Below, piece by piece: positions 17,923 to 25,176 of a stretch of DNA of 60,789 nt. The stretch spans positions 1 to 60,789 of the forward strand of contig JAIORQ010000102.1 of assembly GCA_021108035.1 (NCBI GenBank), read 5' to 3'. The position numbers were made by a program, and so were the translations under genes. Source of the stretch: Bacteroidales bacterium. Its GTDB lineage: Bacteria; Bacteroidota; Bacteroidia; Bacteroidales; JAADGE01. Below the pieces are notes generated by a model. The model saw only the letters and a program-made list of their open reading frames with translations. It searched no databases and was not told where the DNA came from. Within the stretch, counting starts at the first letter, position 1. Each line of letters opens with the position of its first letter.

Positions 17923-19172
17923 TGAAGTACGATGTTATAGTAATAGGTGCCGGAGCTTCCGGTATGCTTGCAGCAATAAATGCAGCAGAAAACGGTGCAA
18001 ATGTTTTGCTTTTAGAAAAAATGAATAGTGAAGGCAGAAAAATGTTGATTTCCGGAAAGGGAAGATGCAACATTACAAATACTGCTTATCAATCTGAATA
18101 CTTCAAAAAAATCTTCCCGAAAGGAAAATTTTTGAAACATGCATTTTCAACTTTCTTCACAAAAGATATTATTAATTTACTTGAAAATAAAGGGCTTAAA
18201 ACGAAAGAAGAAAGAGGCGGTCGTGTGTTTCCCGAAAGCAATAGTGCTGCTGATGTTGTTAATACTCTTCGTATTATTTTAAAAGAAAAAAATGTAACAA
18301 TAAAAAAAGATTCAAAAGCAGAAGATATAAAAACCAAAGACGGGAAAGTTATTGGCATAAAAATATCCGGCAAGAAAGAAATTATTTTATGTGATAATGT
18401 AATATTATGTACAGGCGGTAAATCATATCCTGCAACCGGTTCTACAGGTGACGGTTATGCTTTGGCAAAAAAACTCGGACATACAATTAATCCTGTACGA
18501 CCTGCATTAGTTCCGGTAATAACAGAGGGAGATACAGCAGAAAAACTTCAAGGTTTAAGTTTAAAAAATGTAAATGCTTCTGTTTGGATTAACGGTAAGA
18601 AACGCAAAGACGAATTCGGAGAAATGATGTTTGCTCATTTCGGTTTGACCGGACCCATTATTTTAACTTTGAGCCGCACTGTTGTTGACGCATTGATCAA
18701 TAAAAATGAAGTTGAAATCTCTATAGATTTGAAACCCGCACTTGATGAAAAAAAGTTAGATGCAAGACTTCAGCGTGAATTAAGCAATAACGGAAAGAAA
18801 CAAATAAAAAACATAATGAAAAATTTGCTCCCGTCAAAGATGATTCCTGTAATACTTGATATGACTGAAATAAATGCAGATAAAGAATGCCATCAAATTA
18901 CTTCAAAGGAAAGAAAACGCTTAAAGAATATATTAAAGGATTTCAGATTTAAAATTTCAGGTTATCGTTCTTTTAATGAAGCAATTATAACAGCTGGAGG
19001 AGTAGAAACCAATGAAATTGATTCTAAAACCATGATGTCGAAACTCATAAAAAATTTATATTTTGCTGGCGAAATTATTGATCTTGATGCAGAAACCGGC
19101 GGATATAACTTTCAAATTGCATTTTCAACGGGTTGGTTGGCGGGGAAATCTTGTGTAAAACTGTTTGAATAA
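17922..19172 (+). CDS. HI0933/YhiN-family FAD-dependent oxidoreductase
   Basis: The 416-residue flavoprotein has the N-terminal dinucleotide motif VIVIGAGASGMLAAINAAE, the family signature SGKGRCNITN near residue 47, the mid-protein CTGGKSYPATGSTGDGY, and the C-terminal [20 protein letters not shown] that closes the FAD site. The substrate is not known for the family. The stop of the lamin-tail gene and this start share one base (TAATG), so it is translationally coupled to it. A diverged copy of its last ~120 nt lies at 20093-20215 beyond the RhuM gene. This suggests an element inserted at this 3' end and supplied a replacement tail. Confidence 0.92.
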   Translation: MKYDVIVIGAGASGMLAAINAAENGANVLLLEKMNSEGRKMLISGKGRCNITNTAYQSEYFKKIFPKGKFLKHAFSTFFTKDIINLLENKGLKTKEERGGRVFPESNSAADVVNTLRIILKEKNVTIKKDSKAEDIKTKDGKVIGIKISGKKEIILCDNVILCTGGKSYPATGSTGDGYALAKKLGHTINPVRPALVPVITEGDTAEKLQGLSLKNVNASVWINGKKRKDEFGEMMFAHFGLTGPIILTLSRTVVDALINKNEVEISIDLKPALDEKKLDARLQRELSNNGKKQIKNIMKNLLPSKMIPVILDMTEINADKECHQITSKERKRLKNILKDFRFKISGYRSFNEAIITAGGVETNEIDSKTMMSKLIKNLYFAGEIIDLDAETGGYNFQIAFSTGWLAGKSCVKLFE

Positions 19173-19297
19173 ATATTTTAAAAGTATTTTGCTGCTTCGA
19201 TCCGGAAATAAAGACAGCTATACAAAATATAGTAATGAAGTTGGGTTAACCGTTAAAAAGAGCAAGAAACAGTTCAAATAAAAGCAGATTTATAATT

Positions 19298-20011
19298 ATG
19301 GAACAAGCTAAATATAATGAAATAGCTGTTTACGAAACTGAAGACGGCAAAATTAAAATAAATGTATTATTCGAAAACGAAAACCTTTGGCTTAATCAAA
19401 AGCTAATGGCACAACTGTTTGAGTGCAGTGTAGATAATATTTCGCTTCATTTAAAAAATGTTTTTGCAGAAAAAGAATTAAATAAAAATTCAGTTGTCGA
19501 GGAATACTCGACAACTGCAAAAGATGGTAAAAAATATAAAACCAAACATTATTCTCTTGAAGCTGTAATATCTGTTGGTTATAGGGTAAATACTTCTCGC
19601 GGAACGCAATTTCGTATTTGGGCAACCGATAAACTTAAAAGATATATTTTAAAAGGTTTTGCCATCGACAAAGACCGATTTATTCACGGTTCTCGTTTCG
19701 ATGCTCGCTATTTTGATGAACTTCTTGAAGAAATTAGAGAAATTCGTGCAAGCGAACGAATGGTATATCAAAAAATAACCGACATTTATACTACATCTAT
19801 AGATTATTCGGTTGATACAGTTGAAACAGAACGCTTTTTTGCTACAGTTCAGAACAAACTACATTTTGCTATTACCGGAAAAACTGCTGCCGAAAAAGAA
19901 GTAGCACATCAGCTTGCTTTTAATAAATATGAAAAATATAGAGTAAAGCAAGATAAAAATTACATATCCGATTTCGATAATGTAATTAAACAATTAAAAG
20001 GTAAAAAGTAA
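19298..20011 (+). CDS. RhuM-family protein with an internal deletion
   Basis: This 237-residue protein matches the RhuM (Salmonella pathogenicity island) family: NENLWLNQKLMAQLFECSVD (about 28-47), then the region RVNTSRGTQFRIWATDKLK and ERMVYQKITDIYTTSIDY. Family members are typically ~330 residues. Here the text passes straight from FAITGKTAAE to KEVAHQLAFNKYEKYRVKQD, so the ~90-100 residue segment usually between these blocks is missing without loss of frame. Function is unknown; the genes are common in mobile islands and near restriction systems. It lies between the flavoprotein gene and a displaced copy of that gene's 3' end, which indicates transfer. Confidence 0.75.
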   Translation: MEQAKYNEIAVYETEDGKIKINVLFENENLWLNQKLMAQLFECSVDNISLHLKNVFAEKELNKNSVVEEYSTTAKDGKKYKTKHYSLEAVISVGYRVNTSRGTQFRIWATDKLKRYILKGFAIDKDRFIHGSRFDARYFDELLEEIREIRASERMVYQKITDIYTTSIDYSVDTVETERFFATVQNKLHFAITGKTAAEKEVAHQLAFNKYEKYRVKQDKNYISDFDNVIKQLKGKK

Positions 20012-20092
20012 GATGGAATTTTTATATAAATATTTGTTTTACAACCATTCAGAAATTACATAGTGATATTTATGCAGAAAAAGAAAACAGTT

Positions 20093-20215
20093 ATAAAAAA
20101 TTTATATTTTGCAGGCGAAATAATCGACCTTGATGCAGAAACCGGCGGATATAACTTTCAAACAGCATTTTCAACGGGTTGGTTGGCGGGGAAATCTTGT
20201 GTTAAAGATAAATAA
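20093..20215 (+). pseudogene. Displaced 3' end of the HI0933 flavoprotein gene
   Basis: This segment translates as [20 protein letters not shown] and [19 protein letters not shown], stop, nearly the same as the end of the intact gene at 19046-19172. I count about seven substitutions over ~110 nt, most of them synonymous, plus a different last few codons. The pattern looks like an orthologous tail from another lineage or an old duplication, not a recent copy. It has no start of its own. Confidence 0.85.
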
Positions 20216-20293
20216 CGGTTGTTATGGAAACCTTTGAAAACGACTGCGAACAAAAAAATAATCAAAAATAAAATCACTATATTTGCAAAAAAA

Positions 20294-20851
20294 ATGAATA
20301 AACCACCATTAACAATTAAAATATTAAAAGAAATCTACAAAATAGAAATCGGAAGCTCAGCAAAAGGTGTTGATTTGCCTTCTGCTAATATTAATACAAA
20401 TATTAAGGTAACTTCCATAAAGCAACCACAATCTTCAAGTCCTTTTAAAGATGCGAAACAAAAAATATTTGGTTTGGGCTATAATTTACTTGTCTTTGTT
20501 TATGAAAAGATTGATGATAACAAAACAAAAACGACTAATTTGAATTTTGTAAGCTGTGCATTTATTAATGCCGACAGAACTGCTGATTATACAACAACTT
20601 ACCGCTTGCGAGAAATGTTGCAAGATGGTGCAAATGAAGAAGATATTACCGCATACTTAACAGACAGAAATATTCCTGCTGATGAAATTACATTAATGTC
20701 TGTTGCAAGTGAAATTATTAATAATCCGCCAAAACAAGGATATTTAACCATATCAAATGCTTTACAGTGGAGATTACAATATGGCAGGATTGTAAGATTA
20801 GAAGAGAAAATCAACGGAATAAATAAAATCATTGATAAAATAACCGGATGA
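20294..20851 (+). CDS. Probable type II restriction endonuclease
   Basis: The 185-residue soluble protein lies directly before, and overlaps by 4 nt (ATGA), a DNA methyltransferase gene; that arrangement is the main reason for the call. Its N-terminal part, EIGSSAKGVDLPSANIN then TNIKVTSIKQPQSSSPF, resembles a PD-(D/E)xK nuclease core, with Asp27 as the first acid and Lys38 as the catalytic lysine. The residue at the (D/E) position is Asn36 (N-I-K), which would be unusual and may mean an inactive or variant site, unless Glu18 is used. The C-terminal half (TTYRLREMLQDGANEEDITA) is helical. I start at the ATG at 20294; an upstream TTG is less likely. The recognition site cannot be told. Confidence 0.6.
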   Translation: MNKPPLTIKILKEIYKIEIGSSAKGVDLPSANINTNIKVTSIKQPQSSSPFKDAKQKIFGLGYNLLVFVYEKIDDNKTKTTNLNFVSCAFINADRTADYTTTYRLREMLQDGANEEDITAYLTDRNIPADEITLMSVASEIINNPPKQGYLTISNALQWRLQYGRIVRLEEKINGINKIIDKITG

Positions 20852-22572
20852 TGAACAATTCATTTAAACAGATCAACCCAAATGTTCTTGATTTTATAGG
20901 GAATGAATTGTCCGAAATACAGCATTTAAACAAAATTAATGATAAATTACAAAGTTTATGCGGCATTATTAATTTTTTTGAGAATAAGAATGAAATTTTA
21001 AATTTTAAAGAGAAATTTTTGCAATCAGAAGATAGAAAAAAAATTGCAAATAAGTCTGAATTTGGTGATTATCAGACAAATTCAGAACTTACAGACAATA
21101 TTTGTAAATTATTAAAATCAAAAAAGAACAATCCGAATATTGTTTTTGAGCCGACATTCGGAAAAGGCAATTTTATTATTTCTGTGCTGAATAATTTTGA
21201 AAACATTGAAAAATTATACGGAGTAGAAATTTACAAGCCTTATGTTTGGAAAACCAAACTAAAAATTTTAGATTATTTTCTGAAAAACCCACACCGGAAT
21301 AAACCTGAAATAAAACTTTTTCATGCTAATTTTTTTGATTTTGATATAAAAAAGAATATAAAATTTACAGAAACAGACAAATTTTTGATTATAGGAAATC
21401 CTCCTTGGGTAACAAATAGTGAACTTTCGGGAATAGGTTCGAAAAATCTTCCCCGAAAAGTCAATTTTAAAAAACATAAAGGATTAGATGCTCTCACAGG
21501 AAAAGGAAATTTTGATATTGCCGAATATATTTCAAATTCATTACTCACTTTATTTTCAAGGTCATCCGGAAACTTTGCTTTTCTTGTTAAAAATATAGTT
21601 ATTAAAAACATTTTGTACGAACAAGCAAAAGTAAAACACAAAATAGGAGAGATTGAAAAATATAAAATTAATGCAAAAAAAGAATTTAAAGTTTCAGTAA
21701 ATGCAAGTTTATTTTTCTGCAATTTAAACACAAAACCGGCATTTACTTGTTCGGAATATGACTTTTACACAAAAGAAAAACTAAAAACTTTCGGCCGGAC
21801 AAATAATAAGTTTGTTTCTAATATTGAAACCTATCAAAAACATAAAAATTTTGACGGTAAATGCCAATACGAATGGAGACAAGGAATGAAACATGATGCG
21901 TCAAAAATAATGGAATTGGAACAAAAAAACGGGTATTATGTGAATAAATTTAATGACAAGATTGAATTAGAACCCGATTTAGTTTACGGCATACTCAAAA
22001 GTTCTGATTTAAAAGGCAAAACACTTAATAAAACAAGAAAATTTACGATTGTTACACAGAAAAAAATAGGACAACCAACTTCCTACATAAAAGACGAATA
22101 TCCTAAAACCTATAATTATCTGCAAAACAATATTGAACATTTTAATAAAAGAAAATCAAGTATTTACAAAGGGAAACCTCTATTTTCAATTTTCGGAATT
22201 GGCGATTATTCATTTAAACCATACAAAATAGCAATTTCAGGATTGTATAAACAATTGAATTTCACATTAATAAAGCCGAATGAAAATAAACCAATTATGC
22301 TTGATGATACTTGTTATTTTATAGGTTTTGATGATTTAGAAGAAGCTGAAATTATCTGGTCATTATTACAATCAGAAAACACAAAAACATTTTTAAAATC
22401 ACTTATTTTCAGCGATGCGAAGCGCTCAGTAACAAAGGATTTATTAATGCGAATTGATTTTGTTCAAATTATGAAATCATTTAATCAAGCAAAAGATAAT
22501 AAATTAAATTACATACAATTAAGACAACGAATAACACCGGCAGAGCAGACAAAACTAATTTTGTTCGGATGA
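20848..22572 (+). CDS. N6-adenine (amino) DNA methyltransferase of the restriction-modification pair
   Basis: The 574-residue protein has a SAM-binding motif I variant, FEPTFGKGNF (residues 100-109), and the catalytic motif IV NPPW at 184-187 (LIIGNPPWV), which fits an amino-methyltransferase acting on adenine N6. Order motif I then IV, with a long C-terminal target-recognition region (about 330-560), fits the gamma-type class. The N-terminal ~75 residues are helical. It overlaps the upstream putative nuclease gene and would protect host DNA from it. A mobile origin is suggested by the flanking RhuM genes and the displaced flavoprotein tail. Confidence 0.8.
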   Translation: MMNNSFKQINPNVLDFIGNELSEIQHLNKINDKLQSLCGIINFFENKNEILNFKEKFLQSEDRKKIANKSEFGDYQTNSELTDNICKLLKSKKNNPNIVFEPTFGKGNFIISVLNNFENIEKLYGVEIYKPYVWKTKLKILDYFLKNPHRNKPEIKLFHANFFDFDIKKNIKFTETDKFLIIGNPPWVTNSELSGIGSKNLPRKVNFKKHKGLDALTGKGNFDIAEYISNSLLTLFSRSSGNFAFLVKNIVIKNILYEQAKVKHKIGEIEKYKINAKKEFKVSVNASLFFCNLNTKPAFTCSEYDFYTKEKLKTFGRTNNKFVSNIETYQKHKNFDGKCQYEWRQGMKHDASKIMELEQKNGYYVNKFNDKIELEPDLVYGILKSSDLKGKTLNKTRKFTIVTQKKIGQPTSYIKDEYPKTYNYLQNNIEHFNKRKSSIYKGKPLFSIFGIGDYSFKPYKIAISGLYKQLNFTLIKPNENKPIMLDDTCYFIGFDDLEEAEIIWSLLQSENTKTFLKSLIFSDAKRSVTKDLLMRIDFVQIMKSFNQAKDNKLNYIQLRQRITPAEQTKLILFG

Positions 22573-22610
22573 TGAAATACTGCTGACATTATGCCGGTAA
22601 AATCACACAA

Positions 22611-22913
22611 ATGAAAACAGAAAAAAATAAAAATCTAAAAATACGAAACAGCACTACAGAATTTTTGATTTTCACAAAACAATTAGGAGAAGAAAGTATT
22701 GAAGTAAGAATTGAAGACGAAACTATTTGGCTCACTCAAAAATTAATATCTGCATTGTTTGATGTAAATGCTAGGACAATCAGCGAACATTTTCAAAATA
22801 TATTCAAAAGTAATGAATTAGATAAAAATTCAGTTATCCGGAAATTCCGTACAACTGCCTCTGGCGGCAATAATTGCATAGACAGACTGTTTTTCTTTTG
22901 TTCCGTAAGATAA
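22611..22913 (+). pseudogene. Truncated RhuM-family gene
   Basis: The first ~85 residues (IEVRIEDETIWLTQKLISAL, then NSVIRKFRTTASGG) match the N-terminal domain of RhuM proteins, as in the gene at 19298. After FRTTA the frame runs into unrelated sequence (NNCIDRLFFFCSVR) and stops, where RhuM would continue with the TxxY/HYNL region. About 230 residues are missing, so this is a 5' fragment left by a deletion. It marks the right edge of the insertion zone before the DUF58 gene. Confidence 0.75.
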
Positions 22914-22960
22914 ACAAAGCAAGTAACAATCAAACCACAGTCACGTAAACAAAATTAAAA

Positions 22961-24298
22961 ATGAAAAAATTCTACAAAAGCCTCTACATATCAGACCGTT
23001 TGTACTACGTAACAGGCGGTATAATTGTTCTGTTCGTTTTCGGGTATTATTATCCTGTAATGTATGCTGCAGCAAAAGCCGGATCGATAATATTTGCAGC
23101 ATTATTGCTTATAGACTTTCTTTTATTGTATAACAGTTCAAGGTTTAAGCTGAAAGCAAAAAGAATTGTTCCTGAGAAGCTTTCAAACGGAGACCCGAAT
23201 GATATTTTTATAACTGTAAAAAATAATTACAGATTTCCGGTTTTATTAACAATTATTGATGAAATACCTTTTCAATTTCAAAAGAGAGATTTTTATATAA
23301 AACGAAAACTTCTTGCTGCACAAGATTCGACAATTAAATATGTTCTGTATCCCGTTAAACGAGGAGAGTACAGTTTTGGTAATCTTAATATTTATTGTTC
23401 AAATATTCTCGGTTTTATTCAACGAAAATTTACTTTTGATGAAGGACAAGAAGTGCCTGTATATCCGTCGTTTATACAAATGAGAAAGTATGAATTGATG
23501 GCAATTTCAAATCGCTTAACTGAAGCAGGTATAAAGAAAATAAGAAAGATAAGTAATAATGTTGAGTTTGATCAAATAAAAAATTATGTAGCCGGAGATG
23601 ATTTCAGAACAATAAATTGGAAAGCTACAGCACGTAAATCAGCATTAATGGTTAATCAGTATCAAGATGAAAAGGCTCAAAGGGTTTACAGCATTATTGA
23701 TATGGGACGAACAATGAAGATGCCTTTTAATAAGATGTCTTTGTTGGATTATGCAATTAATGCTTCTTTGGTTATTTCTAATATTGCAATCTATAAACAA
23801 GATAAAGCCGGATTGATAACTTTCTCAAAAGATATTCATTCGATCGTACCGGCTGACAGGAAAAACACACAAATGCATGTAATTTCGGAGGTTCTTTATA
23901 AACAAGAAACAAACTTTGATGAATCGAATATTGAACTGTTATATGCAACTGTAAAAAGAAAAATAAGACAACGAAGCTTGTTGTTGATATATACAAATTT
24001 TGAAGGATTAATATCTCTTGAAAGGCAAATAAAATATTTTAAGCAGCTTGCTAAAAACCATCTTGTTGTAACAATCTTTTTTGATAATTCGGAGCTAAAT
24101 CAAATAACGGAAAAGAGACCCGCCGAAACAAGTGAAATATATACAAAAACTATTGCAGAAAAATTTGCCTACGATAAAAGGCTGATTGTAAAAGAACTAA
24201 AGAAAAACGGAGTTCATTCTGTATTAACAGAACCACAAAATTTAACTGTTGAAACAATTAATAAATATTTAGAGTTTAAAGCTAAAGGGATGATTTAA
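22961..24298 (+). CDS. DUF58 (von Willebrand A-like) membrane protein
   Basis: The 445-residue protein starts with two membrane segments (about 15-60: GGIIVLFVFGYYYPVMYAA and IIFAALLLIDFLLLY). A beta-rich domain then leads to the DUF58 signature EFDQIKNYVAGDDFRTINWK around residue 205, and a vWA-like fold with YSIIDMGRTM. DUF58 proteins are usually encoded next to MoxR ATPases; none is in this window. The absence of the partner may mean that insertions upstream split an operon, or that the partner is elsewhere. Function is not established beyond envelope or complex assembly. Confidence 0.85.
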   Translation: MKKFYKSLYISDRLYYVTGGIIVLFVFGYYYPVMYAAAKAGSIIFAALLLIDFLLLYNSSRFKLKAKRIVPEKLSNGDPNDIFITVKNNYRFPVLLTIIDEIPFQFQKRDFYIKRKLLAAQDSTIKYVLYPVKRGEYSFGNLNIYCSNILGFIQRKFTFDEGQEVPVYPSFIQMRKYELMAISNRLTEAGIKKIRKISNNVEFDQIKNYVAGDDFRTINWKATARKSALMVNQYQDEKAQRVYSIIDMGRTMKMPFNKMSLLDYAINASLVISNIAIYKQDKAGLITFSKDIHSIVPADRKNTQMHVISEVLYKQETNFDESNIELLYATVKRKIRQRSLLLIYTNFEGLISLERQIKYFKQLAKNHLVVTIFFDNSELNQITEKRPAETSEIYTKTIAEKFAYDKRLIVKELKKNGVHSVLTEPQNLTVETINKYLEFKAKGMI

Positions 24299-24348
24299 AA
24301 AAAGACTTTAGATATTAGATTTTAGTATTTAGAAAGTTATAAAAAATT

Positions 24349-24699
24349 CTAAACGCTTTCACTTTCAACATTATCAAACAAGGAAGGATAATCTTTATCA
24401 AACTGCACTAAAACTTCTGTCATTACAGTTTCTCTTATAAATTTTGAGCGGTTTTTTATTTTATATTTTTTACAATATTTTTCAAAAGCAGCCAGTTCCA
24501 AATCGTTAAACATGAATTGTATAGGATTCTTGCGTTTTAGTTTTTGCTTTGAATTATTCACCGGTTTATTTAAATTGGTTTGTGCAAAACTAAAATAAAT
24601 ATTTATTATATAAAACTGTTTTTCAAAGAGTTCTGAAAAGGTTTTGAACAATTTATGTATTATTGTTGAAAAATGGCCGGCTGTTACTTTATTGTTCAA
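24349..24699 (-). CDS. Small ribbon-helix-helix-like protein
   Basis: The 116-residue frame has a poorly conserved-looking N-terminal half. The C-terminal domain NPIQFMFNDLELAAFEKYCK followed by KYKIKNRSKFIRETVM has the strand-helix-helix pattern of ribbon-helix-helix DNA-binding proteins: a short strand, then helices, with the N-R-S-K-F-I-R turn. Similar small proteins are common in Bacteroidota. The true start may be internal with a non-ATG codon. It converges with the DUF58 gene and reads away from the tracrRNA region. Confidence 0.55.
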   Translation of the reverse strand: MNNKVTAGHFSTIIHKLFKTFSELFEKQFYIINIYFSFAQTNLNKPVNNSKQKLKRKNPIQFMFNDLELAAFEKYCKKYKIKNRSKFIRETVMTEVLVQFDKDYPSLFDNVESESV

Positions 24700-24822
24700 A
24701 CAGGATATTTTATCAAAAAATTAACTCGCAGTTTTATGAATTAGCAAGCGGAAACGCTATACGTACAGATACTGTAGGTTAGTGAAGGAAGATTAGAGGA
24801 GAAAGTTTGTAGTGTTGCATTA

Positions 24823-24850
24823 CCGACTTTTTTTTGGGTCGGGTTTTTTG
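24823..24850 (+). terminator. Terminator-like hairpin with T-run
   Basis: CCGAC (24823-24827) pairs with GTCGG (24838-24842), followed by six T residues. The stem is short. The rest of 24700-24910 shows no gene I can support. Confidence 0.35.
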
Positions 24851-24914
24851 TTTGGGTGCGGGATGTACAGACGAAGTCGCAGATTTTGCCCGGCAAGTGA
24901 ATAAGATATTCAAT

Positions 24915-24998
24915 TGAAAAAGCGATCTCCGAAAAGACCGCTTTAAATGTTTTCACAACGGAATAATCCTTATTGTGAATTGCTTCAAATTGTATTTG
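24915..24998 (-). ncRNA. tracrRNA of the type II-C system
   Basis: On the minus strand, the segment 24998-24972 reads ACAATTTGAAGCAATTCACA and is complementary to the first ~25 nt of the crRNA repeat (GTTGTGAATTGCTTTCAAAT...), with one bulged base; this is the anti-repeat. Downstream comes a small GGA-TTAT-TCC stem in the nexus position (from AATAAGGATTATTCCG). A terminator hairpin follows, AAGCGGTCT / AGATCGCTT (24943-24919 on the minus strand), ending in a T-run at 24921-24917. The order anti-repeat, nexus, terminal hairpin, U-tract is that of II-C tracrRNAs. Being minus-strand, it is divergent from cas9 and has the same polarity as the crRNAs. Confidence 0.88.
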
Positions 24999-25030
24999 TA
25001 AAAGTAAATTATTTATTGATAAATAGCAAA
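24999..25030 (-). promoter_or_regulatory. Probable tracrRNA promoter
   Basis: On the minus strand, TTTG (25030-25027), a 20-nt spacer and TACTTTTA (25006-24999) approximate the Bacteroidota promoter (TTTG / TAnnTTTG; the last base differs). The predicted start falls about 7 nt on, at the 5' edge of the anti-repeat, which fits a short mature tracrRNA. Confidence 0.5.
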
Positions 25031-25064
25031 CATTTTTCTATATTTATACTTTAATAAGAAAGTC

Positions 25065-25136
25065 AGTGGGTGAATTCTTTTAGAAACAAAAGATTTATAT
25101 TTTTTTGAACTACTATTATTAAGCTGTTCACCCACT
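25065..25136. promoter_or_regulatory. Inverted repeat between tracrRNA and cas9
   Basis: AGTGGGTGAA (25065-25074) and TTCACCCACT (25127-25136) are perfect 10-nt complements separated by 52 nt. They lie in the shared tracrRNA-cas9 intergenic region, 40 nt before the cas9 ATG. This could be an operator pair for a dimeric regulator, or ends of a small element. No clear cas9 promoter of the TTG/TAnnTTTG type is visible. Confidence 0.5.
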
Positions 25137-25176
25137 AACTATAAACGAACTATTCTGTAAATTCAAAAAACAAATT

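Noticed and set aside
24741-24956. A 71-residue frame on the minus strand
   Set aside because: It overlaps the tracrRNA nexus and terminator and has no protein-like features.
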